A DNA stretch of 64,000 nucleotides from contig NZ_FCOY01000007.1 in the NCBI RefSeq assembly GCF_900018785.1, forward strand, positions 978,632 through 1,042,631. The letters are read 5' to 3'. The position numbers and the translations under genes are program-made. This document shows, piece by piece, positions 26,363-35,233 of the stretch. The stretch's first letter is position 1. Each line of letters opens with the position of its first letter. Origin of the DNA: Xanthomonas massiliensis. Lineage in GTDB: Bacteria; Pseudomonadota; Gammaproteobacteria; Xanthomonadales; Xanthomonadaceae. The notes under the pieces were generated by a model that did no database searches, was not told where the DNA came from, and saw nothing but the letters and a program-made list of their open reading frames with translations.

Positions 26363-28912
26363 TCAGAACGTGTAGGTGGCGCGCAGGTAGTAGTAGCCGC
26401 CGACGTTCGAGACCGGCCCGGTGTTGTCGTAGGCGTATCCGTACTGCGCCAGGGTCGCCGCGCTGGTGGCCCAGGCCGGGATCCTGTCCGGCTTGGTATC
26501 GAACAGGTCGTTGGCGCCGACGTCGATGCTCAGGTGGTCGCCGAACTCGCGGCCGAGGCTCAGGTCGGTCACCGCCACGGAACCGACCTTGTAGGGCACC
26601 GTGCCGATGCGCTGCAGCGGGCCATACAGCGTCTCCTTCAGGTTCGCGTGCCAGGCCTCGAGGTTCCAGCCGACGCTGGCGATGAACTTGCGTTTCGGCG
26701 CCAGGTCCAGCAGGCGGTTGATCGTCGAGGCGCCGAGCAGGCTGATGTTCGGGAATTCCTGCAGCGCCTCGGACAGCGGCGCCTGGCGGGTCAGCCGGTT
26801 GGTGTTGAAGTTGGCCGCGAAGGTGTAGCGGAAGTTCCCCAGCGCGGTGTCGCGCTGGTAGGCGGTGGCATTGATGTCCACGCCGCGGGTACGCAGGTCG
26901 CCGACGTTGGTGAGGTAGCTGATGAAGTAGCCGGTCTGCATGATGCCCGGATCGACGCCGAACGAGGCCAGCCGTCCGGTCACGTAGGCGATCTGCGCCG
27001 CGCTCAGCACGTTGCCGTTGGCGTCCGTGCCGGTGCTGGTGTTGACCCCTACGGTCGGCGACGAGCCGAGCTGGTCGCGCACGTCGATCTGGTAGGCGTC
27101 CACCGTCACGTCCAGCCAGTCGGCCGGATCCCACACCAGGCCCACGCTGTAGTTGCGCGCCTTCTCCGCCCGCAGCGGCGTCGCGCCCAGGGCCTGGCCG
27201 ATGGCCGACGCCGGCCGCACGACCGCGTAGGTCGCGCCCTGGCGGTCGTTGGTGTTGGTGTAGGACTGGGTCACCAGGCTCGGGGCCTTGAAGCCGCTGC
27301 TGACCGAGCCGCGCAGGGCGAACGCGGGTGTGAAGTCGAAGCGCGTGGCCAGGCCGAAGTTCGGCACGCCGCCAAAGTCGGAGTACTTCTGGAAGCGCGC
27401 GGAGGCATCCAGTTCCCAGCGCGCGGTCGGGCGCGAGGACAGGCCGAGGTAGGCCGCCTCGTTGTGGCGCCCGGTGCGCGCCTGGTCCTCGGGCTTGTTG
27501 CCGACCTCCGAGGCCGCGCCCACGCCGTAGTACGAATCCGGGTCGCCCGGCAGGTAGCGGTACTGGTCGTTCTCGTACTCCAGGCCGAAGGCCAGCTCGA
27601 GCGGGCGCGCCCAGCCGATGTCGAACGCGCGCCTGAAATCCAGGTTGTTGTTCAACTGGCGGTAGCCGATGTGGCCGTCGTAGAAATCGGTCGGCCCGCC
27701 CGGGTAGTCCAGCGAGAAGTTCAGCGAATGCAGGGTGTAGGTGTTGACGTCGTCCCGGCTGTAGGTGGTGGAGAAGTTCCAGTCCCAGCCGGCCGCCACG
27801 CCGCGGGCGCCGGCGTTGAGCGTCCAGTCGTTCTCGATCGCCGCCTCCCAGGGCGTGAAGCCGTCCGGGTACAGCGCCAGCGCGCCCGGGTTGCTGGTCC
27901 ATACGGTGTAGGCGGTGCGGAAGTTCTCCGCGGACTGGGCCTTGCGGTGGGCGAAGGTGGCGAATCCGTAGAACTGCAGGCCGGGGCTGGCGTCGTAGCC
28001 GAAGTTGGCCGCGAAGGTCTGCAGCGTGTAGGGGTTGATGCCCTGGTTGATCCACGGCCGGTTGTCGCGCGTGGCTTCCTTCGGGTTCGGCGAGGCGCCG
28101 GCGGGCAGCGCGTTGTTGGTCCCCAGCGCCTGGTAGGCGCCGGTCGCATCGTTGATCGCCGGATAGGTCAGGTAGGTCGGCGCCAGCGCCGCGGTGGTGA
28201 CGGCGATGTTCTGGCGGATGGATTCCAGCGAGAGGTTCGCCCAGCCGCCATGGCCGAAGCCGAACCCGTAGTTGGCGCGCACGATTCCCCGGCTGCCGTC
28301 GCCCTGGTAGGCCTGCCCGCCCTCGACCGACACCGACCCGCCCTGCGCGTCCTTCTTCAGGATGATGTTGATGACCCCGGCGACGGCATCGGCCCCGTAC
28401 AGCGACGAGGCGCCGTCGCGCAGCACTTCGATGTGGTCGATCGCGGTGATCGGGATCAGCGACAGGTCCACGTAGACGTCGCCGGCGTAGTTGCCCGCGT
28501 ACACCGCGGTGCTGTTGCGGCGCACGCCGTTGACCAGCACCAGCGTGTACGCCGGGGACAGGTTGCGCAGCTGCGCGCCGCGGATGATGCTGCCCAGGTC
28601 CGGCTGGATGTTGGTCGGCAGGTTGAACGAGGGCAGCAGCGTCTGCAGCGCCTCGAGCAGGTTGGCCTTGCCGGCATCGACGATGTCCTGCGCCTCCAGC
28701 ACGGTGATCGGCGCCGCGCTCTCGCGTGCCTTGCGGTTCTCGGTCCGGGTGCCGGTGACGACGACCTGGTCGAGCGTGGCGGTGCCGTGCCTGTCGTCCT
28801 TGCGCTCGGCCGCCTCTTCGGCCGATCCGGCCGCCTGCGCCGGGCAGGCCAGCACGGCCGAGACGGCCAGGGCCAGCGGGGCAACTAGCTTGCGGATCGG
28901 GTATGGATGCAT
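26363..28912 (-). CDS. TonB-dependent outer-membrane receptor
   Basis: 849 residues from ATG 28910-28912. Signal peptide (RKLVAPLALAVSAVLACPAQA), TonB-box/plug region (APITVLEAQDIVDAGKANLL, PSFNLPTNIQPDLGSIIRG, IPITAIDHIEVLRDGASSLYG, AVAGVINIILKK), then a 22-strand-type barrel rich in aromatic strands and ending YYLRATYTF with terminal Phe as required for Bam insertion. It uses TonB energy to import a bulky ligand (siderophore, peptide, saccharide or metal complex); the ligand is not predictable here. It is separated from the DUF6152/DUF6644 genes by a dead receptor and the repeat array. Confidence 0.95.
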   Translation of the reverse strand: MHPYPIRKLVAPLALAVSAVLACPAQAAGSAEEAAERKDDRHGTATLDQVVVTGTRTENRKARESAAPITVLEAQDIVDAGKANLLEALQTLLPSFNLPTNIQPDLGSIIRGAQLRNLSPAYTLVLVNGVRRNSTAVYAGNYAGDVYVDLSLIPITAIDHIEVLRDGASSLYGADAVAGVINIILKKDAQGGSVSVEGGQAYQGDGSRGIVRANYGFGFGHGGWANLSLESIRQNIAVTTAALAPTYLTYPAINDATGAYQALGTNNALPAGASPNPKEATRDNRPWINQGINPYTLQTFAANFGYDASPGLQFYGFATFAHRKAQSAENFRTAYTVWTSNPGALALYPDGFTPWEAAIENDWTLNAGARGVAAGWDWNFSTTYSRDDVNTYTLHSLNFSLDYPGGPTDFYDGHIGYRQLNNNLDFRRAFDIGWARPLELAFGLEYENDQYRYLPGDPDSYYGVGAASEVGNKPEDQARTGRHNEAAYLGLSSRPTARWELDASARFQKYSDFGGVPNFGLATRFDFTPAFALRGSVSSGFKAPSLVTQSYTNTNDRQGATYAVVRPASAIGQALGATPLRAEKARNYSVGLVWDPADWLDVTVDAYQIDVRDQLGSSPTVGVNTSTGTDANGNVLSAAQIAYVTGRLASFGVDPGIMQTGYFISYLTNVGDLRTRGVDINATAYQRDTALGNFRYTFAANFNTNRLTRQAPLSEALQEFPNISLLGASTINRLLDLAPKRKFIASVGWNLEAWHANLKETLYGPLQRIGTVPYKVGSVAVTDLSLGREFGDHLSIDVGANDLFDTKPDRIPAWATSAATLAQYGYAYDNTGPVSNVGGYYYLRATYTF

Positions 28913-29506
28913 CGTTCTTCGTCCGGTGTGGGCCGGCCGGATTCTCGCGGCGGCGCAATCCTCCACACCAATAAGGGCGCTGCATGAGCTGATGCGGCAT
29001 CAGCTCATCCCCACCTGCTCCGTACCGATGACGAGCCGCGTGCGTGCCGCGCGTTTCGCCGGCGCGAAACGGCGCAGGTGCAGGAGCGCGATGATGCGCA
29101 CGAAGATGCGCGGCGGGTCGCCCGTTGGGCGGTTTTCGAGCCACCCGATCGGCCGGCGGGCACAGCGCGCGGCGCGGCGATCGCTTCGCCGGGCCTTGCC
29201 CCCGGCAATCCGGAACACGGCACGGGCATCGCGGGCCTGTCGGACCCAGCCGGGCGGCATCTCGCCCGATACCGCGGACGAATGTCGCGGGAGGTTCCGG
29301 CGCACGCCACTGGTCGAAGCCGGCTCGCCCACCGGCTACGCGTCAGGTTCCGCTGCGGCGAACGCGTCCATCCGTCATGGCGAGGACGGACGCATCCGGT
29401 GCGGCCTGCGATTGGACTCCGGCGAGGCAGGCCGCAACGAGGGCCACGCGGAACGGGGGCGTGCCCGCCACGGTGCGGGCACCCGCTCCCTCGCCCCGGC
29501 CCGACC
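28913..29506. other. Intergenic region between receptor and encapsulin genes (594 bp)
   Basis: Contains the receptor-side dyad (28984-29008) and, at 29461-29482, an 8-bp hairpin (GTGCCCGC/GCGGGCAC) that lies 25 bp beyond the encapsulin stop but lacks a T tract. No protein motif was recognised in the remaining sequence. Confidence 0.5.
28984..29008 (-). promoter_or_regulatory. Perfect 11-bp inverted repeat upstream of the TonB receptor
   Basis: ATGAGCTGATG-CGG-CATCAGCTCAT. Both 11-bp arms are exact and the spacer is 3 bp. It is 72-96 bp before the receptor ATG, the expected place for a dimeric regulator site. No T tract follows, so a terminator role is unlikely. Confidence 0.7.
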
Positions 29507-30331
29507 TCAGGCGGCCGAGGCGGTCGCGCCCGCGGGAGCCACGAGCGCGACAGCCGCTTCGGTCGTCAGCAGGCGGAAGGTAAAGCTCTCCTGCAGGTAC
29601 AGCTCGACCTCGGTCTCGGAGTGGCCCAGGTAGCCGATGGACAGGTCCTGGCCGATATCCAGCTCGAAGTCGCCACCGCGCGTGGTCAGCACCAGGCCGC
29701 CGGCGATGGCCGGGGCCCAGACGATCTCGCCGTCGACGAGGCGCTGGATGTGCTGGACGACCGGATAGCCTTCCTCGCTGCCGCCGCTGATCGCGGTATA
29801 GGTATCGGCGCCCAGCACCAGTTTGTACGGTCCTTCGACGCCGGCCAGACGCAAGCGGTTGACCGCCTGCGCCACCGCGGCGGGGTAGCCCATCGCGGCG
29901 GCCGGCAGCGTCAGGGCGGGGTTGCTGGCGCCGGGGCGGATGCCGCCGATGCCCGCAGCCGCATAGCCGTCGAAGACCGCGCGGTCCTCGGCGTAGGCGA
30001 TCTTGCGCGCGGCGTCCTTCAGCGGCTGCCAGTCCGAGTCCAGGGAGCCGCGCTCCACGTCGTCGATCGCCTGCCGCGACAGCGTGAACGGGATGCGCAG
30101 CTCCACCACCGCGTTCGCCGCGCGCCGTACGGCCTGCACGCCCTCGCCCGGGCCCTCGATCTTCTCGACGTGGCCGGTGCCGACCGCTGCGAGCGTCGGC
30201 CCCTTCGGCTCGGGCACATCGACCACGCGGCGCGCCGCCAGGTAGCGCTTGAGGGTGCGGGTGGCCTCCTCGTCGATCTGTGCCCACGCCGCCGTGGAGA
30301 TGGGGGCGAGTTCGCGATGCAGGTTATTCAT
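29507..30331 (-). CDS. Family 1 encapsulin nanocompartment shell protein
   Basis: 274 residues with the HK97-phage-like fold of encapsulins/linocin M18. N-terminus MNNLHRELAPISTAAWAQIDEEATRTLKRYLAARRVVDV; later ELRIPFTLSRQAIDDVERG, AEDRAVFDGY, VLGADTYTAI and LSIGYLGHSETEVELYLQESFTFRL, all family landmarks. Many copies self-assemble into a hollow protein shell (60-mer class in relatives) that holds cargo enzyme. ATG 30329-30331 overlaps the last codons of the DyP peroxidase by 8 bp, coupling shell to cargo. An upstream ATG at 30343 would add four residues. Confidence 0.96.
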   Translation of the reverse strand: MNNLHRELAPISTAAWAQIDEEATRTLKRYLAARRVVDVPEPKGPTLAAVGTGHVEKIEGPGEGVQAVRRAANAVVELRIPFTLSRQAIDDVERGSLDSDWQPLKDAARKIAYAEDRAVFDGYAAAGIGGIRPGASNPALTLPAAAMGYPAAVAQAVNRLRLAGVEGPYKLVLGADTYTAISGGSEEGYPVVQHIQRLVDGEIVWAPAIAGGLVLTTRGGDFELDIGQDLSIGYLGHSETEVELYLQESFTFRLLTTEAAVALVAPAGATASAA

Positions 30332-31379
30332 GGGGAGCCTCATTCTTCAGGGAGCCAATGCGCAGCGAACCGTCCGGCGAAGACGCCCGCGGTTCCGGTC
30401 CGGCCTTGCCTGCACTGGCGTCGGGGGAAACGGTCGATGCAGGCGTGGCCTGCGGCGCGACATCGTCGAGGAACGTGGAGGATGGCACGAAGAACAGCGA
30501 TCCGGTCACCGCACGGCTGACGTCGAGCAGCCGGTCGTAGTTGCCGGGCGGCTTGCCGATGAACATGTTCTCCAGCATCTGCTCCGTGCGCGCCGGCGAG
30601 CGCGCGTAGCCGATGAAGTAGGTGCCGAACTCGCCCTTGCCGACATCGCCGAACGGCATGTTGTCGCGCACGATGTCCAGCTCCTCGCCGTCTTCCTCGA
30701 TGGTGGTGAGGACGTTGTGCGCGAAGCTGGGCTTGGCCGCATCGTCCAGCTCGATGTCCGAGAGCTTCTCCCGGCCGACGATCTTCTCCTGCTGCTCGAC
30801 CGGGATCGCGTTCCACTTGCCGAGGTCGTGCAGGTACTTCTGCACGATCACGTAGCTGCCGCCGGCGAAGGCGGCGTCTTCCTCGCCGACCAGGGTGGCG
30901 TCGATGGCGGCCTGCGCCACCGGGTTCTCGGTCCCGTCGACGAAGCCCAGCAGGTCGCGGTCGTCGAAATACTTGAAGCCCTGCACCGAGTCGGCCACCG
31001 AGACGGCGCCCTCGAGCCGCGCCATGATCCGCGAGGCCAGCTCGAAACACAGGTCCATGCGCGCGGCACGGATGTGGAACAGCAGGTCGCCGGGCGTGGC
31101 CGGGGCATGGTGGACCCCGGCCAGTTCACGGAACGGATGCAGATCCTTCGGCCGCGGCGCGCCGAACAGGCGGTCCCAGGCCTGGGAACCGATGCCCGTC
31201 ACGCAGGACAGTCCGCCATCGAGCGCCCGGAAGCCGACGCCCCGGACCAGCGAGGAAAGGTCGGCGCACAGCCCGCGCACGGTGGCTTCGGCGTCCGCGC
31301 CGGCATCGATCGTCACCACCAGGAAGATGGCGGCGCGCGTCAGCCGGGCATCGACGGCTTGTGGCAGTGGGGAAGACAA
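30324..31379 (-). CDS. DyP-type heme peroxidase with encapsulin cargo-loading tail
   Basis: 351 residues. DyP core: GFVDGTENP motif with the catalytic Asp, proximal heme His in KPSFAHNVL, distal Arg in DIVRDNMPFG, GTYFIGYARSP. After a 35-residue Pro/Ala/Ser linker the C-terminus ends DGSLRIGSLKNEAPHE, the GSL-x-IGSLK signature that docks cargo inside encapsulin shells. The start is TTG at 31377-31379, preceded by GAGGA 8 bp upstream; no usable ATG exists. Overlap with the shell gene marks a complete encapsulated peroxidase system, probably for oxidative stress. Confidence 0.96.
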   Translation of the reverse strand: MSSPLPQAVDARLTRAAIFLVVTIDAGADAEATVRGLCADLSSLVRGVGFRALDGGLSCVTGIGSQAWDRLFGAPRPKDLHPFRELAGVHHAPATPGDLLFHIRAARMDLCFELASRIMARLEGAVSVADSVQGFKYFDDRDLLGFVDGTENPVAQAAIDATLVGEEDAAFAGGSYVIVQKYLHDLGKWNAIPVEQQEKIVGREKLSDIELDDAAKPSFAHNVLTTIEEDGEELDIVRDNMPFGDVGKGEFGTYFIGYARSPARTEQMLENMFIGKPPGNYDRLLDVSRAVTGSLFFVPSSTFLDDVAPQATPASTVSPDASAGKAGPEPRASSPDGSLRIGSLKNEAPHE

Positions 31380-31621
31380 ACCAGTTCCTCGGTAACAGCG
31401 CGACGATGCTGGGATGAAACCCCTGCCAGGTCAAGGAACGGGGACGGCCGACGAGCAGAACCGCCCTTTCGGGAGATGAGGAGGGAGGGGCCCTGGACCC
31501 TTGCGGTCCAGGGCCGAACGGGAGCGAATCCGGATAGACGGCAACGATTCCGCGATTCGCCCGCATGGGCCGGCCCGGCTGGCCCAGGCCTTGCCTCGGT
31601 GCGCGCAATGCGCCGGGCCGC

Positions 31622-32515
31622 TCAGTCGCCGGGGTAGTGGCCCGCGGCGATGTCCTCCAGCAGCGTCGCCTGCCGCGGCTCCCAACCCAGCAGCGCACGC
31701 GTGCGTGCGCTGGAGGCCGGCGCGTCGGCGGCGAAGAACATGCCCAGCCAGCCGAAGTGCAGCTGCGCGCGTTCGGGCGGGATCGATTCCACCGGCACGC
31801 CCAGGAAGCGGCCCAGCGCGACCGCGATGTCGCGCGTGGCGATGCCCTCTTCGGCCACCGCGTGCAGCACGCTGCCCGGGGGCGCCTTGTCGATGGCCAG
31901 CTGCACCAGCTTGGCGGCATCGAGCCGGTGCACCGCCGGCCAGCGGTTGCGGCCCTCGCCGATGTAGCCCGAGACGCCCTTCTCGCGCGCGATGCGCGCC
32001 AGCACCGCGACGAAGCCGTGGTCGCCGCCGGCGCCATGCACCGTCGGGGCGAAACGCACCACCATCGAGCGGATGCCGCGCTCGGCCAGGCCCAGCGTGT
32101 AGGCCGCGTTGGCGGTGCGCGGATGGCTCTGCGCCTGCGGCATGTCGGCCTCGGTGCCCACGCGCCCCGGCGCCAATCCCACCGTGCCGCCGGCGATCAG
32201 CAGCGGGCCGCCCGTGCCCTGCAGCACGTCGGCGAACGCCTCGATGGCGGCGCGGTCGGTCTGCGCCGCGGCCGCCATCTGCGAGAAGTCGTGGTTGTAG
32301 CCCAGATGCACGACGCCCTCGGCCTGCGCCGCGGCACTGCGCAGGCTGGCCGGATCGTCCAGGCTGCCGCGCACCGCCTCGGCGCCCAGCGCGGCGATCC
32401 GCTCGGCGGACGCGTCGCTGCGGGCCAGGCCGAGGACGTGGTGTCCGGCGGCCATGAGTTCCTTGACGCTGGCCGAGCCGATCCAGCCCGAGGCGCCGGT
32501 GACGAGAATGCGCAT
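31622..32515 (-). CDS. NAD-dependent epimerase/dehydratase-type SDR oxidoreductase
   Basis: 297 residues from ATG 32513-32515 (RBS GGAG). Extended-SDR features: MRILVTGASGWIGSASVKEL, HVLGLARSDASAERI, GVVHLGYNHDF, TANAAYTLGLAERG (atypical active-site region, AY with no YxxxK Lys visible), VHRLDAAKLVQLA. It resembles 3-beta-HSD/NAD-epimerase-like proteins commonly paired with TetR regulators. Divergent from the TetR gene, with a 77-bp region that contains dyad sites. Substrate unknown. Confidence 0.88.
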   Translation of the reverse strand: MRILVTGASGWIGSASVKELMAAGHHVLGLARSDASAERIAALGAEAVRGSLDDPASLRSAAAQAEGVVHLGYNHDFSQMAAAAQTDRAAIEAFADVLQGTGGPLLIAGGTVGLAPGRVGTEADMPQAQSHPRTANAAYTLGLAERGIRSMVVRFAPTVHGAGGDHGFVAVLARIAREKGVSGYIGEGRNRWPAVHRLDAAKLVQLAIDKAPPGSVLHAVAEEGIATRDIAVALGRFLGVPVESIPPERAQLHFGWLGMFFAADAPASSARTRALLGWEPRQATLLEDIAAGHYPGD

Positions 32516-32537
32516 GCCTGCTCCAGTGATGTCATCG

Positions 32538-32580
32538 AGTGACTTCACTATACGCCTATGATGTCACTCAGTGTCAACAC
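32538..32580. promoter_or_regulatory. Candidate TetR operators in the epimerase/TetR divergent promoter
   Basis: AGTGA-CT-TCACT (32538-32549) is a perfect dyad. TGTCACTCAGTGTCA (32562-32576) is an imperfect dyad with the same CACT/AGTG arms, and GTGT-CA-ACAC follows at 32571-32580. The repeated AGTGA/TCACT half-sites between divergent genes fit a TetR-family autorepressor site. Confidence 0.55.
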
Positions 32581-32592
32581 TCAGGGGAACGC

Positions 32593-33156
32593 ATGGCTCG
32601 CTGGAAGCCCGATGCCGAGAGCCGCTTCCGCGCCGCGGCGCTCGAACTGTTCGCGGAGATCGGCTACGAGCAGACCACCGTGGCCGCCATCGCCGAGCGC
32701 GCGGGGCTGACCGCGCGCACGTTCTTCCGTTATTTCAGCGACAAGCGCGAAGTGCTGTTCAACGGCTCCGAGCGGCTGCAGCGGACGATGGTCGACGCGC
32801 TGGCCCAGGCCCCGGCCGGGGCGTCAGCGGTGGAGGCGGTCGCCACCGCCCTGGTCCGCGCCGGCGACTTCTTCGACGACGAACGCCGCCCCTACGCGCG
32901 CCTGCGCAGCACCGTGATCGCGGCCAACGCGGAGCTGCGCGAGCGCGAGCTGATCAAGCTGGCCACGCTGTCGGCCGCGCTTGCGCAGGCGCTGCGCGAG
33001 CGCGGCGTCGGCGAACCGGACGCGAGTCTCGTTGCGGAAGTTGGCATCGTCGTGTTCCGGATCGCGTTCGCGCAATGGGTCGGCGAATCCGAGCGACGCA
33101 GCTACGACGAGATCGTGAGCGGATCGCTGGCGCGGCTGCGGGCGCTCGCGGCCTGA
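32593..33156 (+). CDS. TetR/AcrR family transcriptional regulator
   Basis: 187 residues from ATG 32593 (GGGGAAC site). N-terminal HTH: RFRAAALELFAEIGYEQTTVAAIAERAGLTARTFFRYFSDKREVLF. The C-terminal ligand domain is helical and divergent. It faces the epimerase gene and very probably represses it and itself through the TCACT-type dyads between them. Ligand unknown. Confidence 0.93.
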   Translation: MARWKPDAESRFRAAALELFAEIGYEQTTVAAIAERAGLTARTFFRYFSDKREVLFNGSERLQRTMVDALAQAPAGASAVEAVATALVRAGDFFDDERRPYARLRSTVIAANAELRERELIKLATLSAALAQALRERGVGEPDASLVAEVGIVVFRIAFAQWVGESERRSYDEIVSGSLARLRALAA

Positions 33157-33288
33157 GTCGCCCCGGCACGGCCGGAACATCCCGGGCGCAGGTCATGCCA
33201 TGAGCCTCGTGGCGGGACCGGCGCTCACCAGTTGGCCGCCGCATGCCAGGCCTGCGTTCGCGGAAAAGCATTCCGGCCCGGTTTCGCT

Positions 33289-34155
33289 CTAGCCGGCGAT
33301 GCCGTCGAGTTCGGTCACCACCTCGGCCGGCAGCACCAGGTCGGCCGCGGCCAGGTTCTCGCGCAGGTGCGCCACCGACGAGGTGCCGGGGATCAGCAGC
33401 AGGTTGGGCGAACGCTGCAGCAGCCAGGCCAGCGCCACCTGCATCGGCGTGGCGCCGAGGCGGCCGGCCGCCGCCGAAAGCACCGACGACTGCAGCGGCG
33501 AGAATCCGCCCAGCGGGAAGAACGGCACGTAGGCGATGCCGTCGCGGGCAAGGGCGTCGATCAGCGCCTCGTCCTGGCGATGGGCGATGTTGTACATGTT
33601 CTGCACGCACACGATCTCGGTGATGGCGCGCGCCTCGGCCACCTGCGCGGCGGTGACGTTGCTCACACCGATGTGCCGCACCAGTCCCTGCCGGCGCAGC
33701 TCGGCCAGCGCCTGCACCTGTTCGGCGATCGGGCCCTCGGTGGGTCCGTCCATCTTGAACATGATGCGCAGGTTGACCACGTCCAGCGCGTCCAGGCCGA
33801 GGTGGCGCAGGTTGTCGTGCACCGCCTGCACCAGGTCCTGCGGCGCATACGCCGGCAGCCACGACCCGTCCTCGCCGCGGCGGGCGCCGATCTTGGTGAC
33901 CAGGGTCAGCCCGTCCGGGTACGGATGCAGCGCCTCGCGGATCAGCTGGTTGGTCACGTGCGGACCGTAGAAATCGCTGGTGTCGATATGGTCCACGCCC
34001 AGCGCGACCGCCTCGCGCAGCACCGCCAGGGCGGCGCCGCGATCCCTCGGCGGCCCGAACACACCGGGGCCCGCCAGTTGCATGGCGCCGTAGCCCAGCC
34101 GCTTCACGGTGCGGCCGCCGAGGGCGAAGCTGCCCGCCTTGTCGATGCTCGTCAT
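33289..34155 (-). CDS. Aldo/keto reductase family oxidoreductase
   Basis: 288 residues from ATG 34153-34155. AKR (beta/alpha)8 features: MQLAGPGVFG, VDHIDTSDFYGPHVTN (catalytic Asp and Tyr), LTLVTKIGARRG (Lys), HIGVSNVTAAQ, IPGTSSVAHLREN. The catalytic-His position in the usual LYxxH motif reads VVNLRIM, an Arg replacing His; this subgroup is known for such a change, so it may not be a classic reductase. Divergent from a TetR gene 56 bp away. Confidence 0.92.
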   Translation of the reverse strand: MTSIDKAGSFALGGRTVKRLGYGAMQLAGPGVFGPPRDRGAALAVLREAVALGVDHIDTSDFYGPHVTNQLIREALHPYPDGLTLVTKIGARRGEDGSWLPAYAPQDLVQAVHDNLRHLGLDALDVVNLRIMFKMDGPTEGPIAEQVQALAELRRQGLVRHIGVSNVTAAQVAEARAITEIVCVQNMYNIAHRQDEALIDALARDGIAYVPFFPLGGFSPLQSSVLSAAAGRLGATPMQVALAWLLQRSPNLLLIPGTSSVAHLRENLAAADLVLPAEVVTELDGIAG

Positions 34156-34211
34156 GTCGTCGCGCTCCACTGTAGTTGTGTCCGTCCACGATATGAAGGA
34201 TTCTTCAGGTT

Positions 34212-34859
34212 GTGAATTCGCATTCGGTGCGCCGCATGGCAATCGCCCTGACTCCCCGCAAATCGCCGGTGCAGGCCCGCTCGGCCGCGACCGTCGAGGC
34301 GCTGCACATCGCGGTGATTCAGGTTTTGACCGCCGAGGGCCTGAGCCGCTGCACCACCACCCGCGTGGCCGAGCGCGCCGGCATCTCGGTCGGCAGCCTC
34401 TACCAGTACTACCCGAACCGCGATGCGCTGCTGGCCGCGGTGCTCGAGCAGCACCTGGAGGGCATCGCCGTGGCGGTCGAGCGGGTCTGCGACGAACACC
34501 GCGGTCAGCCGGTGGCCGCGATGGCCGCGGCGCTGGTGCATGCGTTCCTGGCCGCCAAGCTGCGCGACCCGCAGGAGTCGAAGGCGCTGTACGCGGTAGC
34601 GGCCGAACGCGGCGGCCCGGCGCTGGTGGCGCGGGTCAACGCGCGTCTGCTGGCGGCGGTCGCCGCGATGCTGGGCAGCGCATCCGACGCCCGCTTCGAT
34701 GCACCGCACATGGCCGCCGCCACCGCACTCGGTGCGCTGGTCGGGCCGGTGCGCGCCGTGGTCGAGGGCCTCGCCCCGGCCGGCTTCGAACGCTGCCTGG
34801 AAGCCCAGCTGGTGCGCCTGCTGGACGCCTACCTGCATACGTACCACCTGCACGCCTAG
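34212..34859 (+). CDS. TetR/AcrR family transcriptional regulator
   Basis: 215 residues if started at GTG 34212; ATG 34236 (8 residues shorter) is an equal alternative, since neither has a strong ribosome site. HTH: AVIQVLTAEGLSRCTTTRVAERAGISVGSLYQYYPNRDALLAAVL. The C-terminal region fits TetR_C-type domains. Divergent from the aldo/keto reductase, which is its most likely target. Confidence 0.9.
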   Translation: MNSHSVRRMAIALTPRKSPVQARSAATVEALHIAVIQVLTAEGLSRCTTTRVAERAGISVGSLYQYYPNRDALLAAVLEQHLEGIAVAVERVCDEHRGQPVAAMAAALVHAFLAAKLRDPQESKALYAVAAERGGPALVARVNARLLAAVAAMLGSASDARFDAPHMAAATALGALVGPVRAVVEGLAPAGFERCLEAQLVRLLDAYLHTYHLHA

Positions 34860-35233
34860 CGTTGCCACGTCCTCTCATCGAGCCAGGACGACAGGCAGCG
34901 TGCACTTCCCCGCTGCGCCCGGCTCGCCTCGGCTTGGCCCTCGTCCTTGAATGCCGATGCGCGGCGGCGACTTGTCGCCGCCGCTGGACCCAGGCGCCGG
35001 CGCGTATCGCCCACTTCCGGCTATCGGGGCCTATCGGAATGGGCGCCGTGGCCGGGCCGCGTCAGGCCGCCACACGCCAGGCTTGCGTAGGTGGAAAGTG
35101 CATCCTGGCCCCGAGGCGCTGGCCTGGAAATCGCAGATGCCTGGTTCCCGGCGAACCCGGGACGATCGCCGTGCCATCACTGGCGGCACTGAACTTCATG
35201 CCGCCGCCAATGCCTTACCTATGGGGGCCAGCC
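34860..35233. other. Intergenic region (374 bp), no gene recognised
   Basis: Lies between a TetR gene and the end of an SDR gene on the opposite strand. No T-tract terminator or protein motif seen. A segment near 35083-35125 loosely resembles 33244-33290 (GCCAGGC-TGCGT-GGAAA pattern), perhaps remains of a dispersed element. Confidence 0.4.

Noticed and set aside
33244-35125. Two loosely similar GCCAGGC-TGCGT-GGAAA segments (33244-33290, 35083-35125)
   Set aside because: Similarity is too short and patchy to call a repeat family from two copies.
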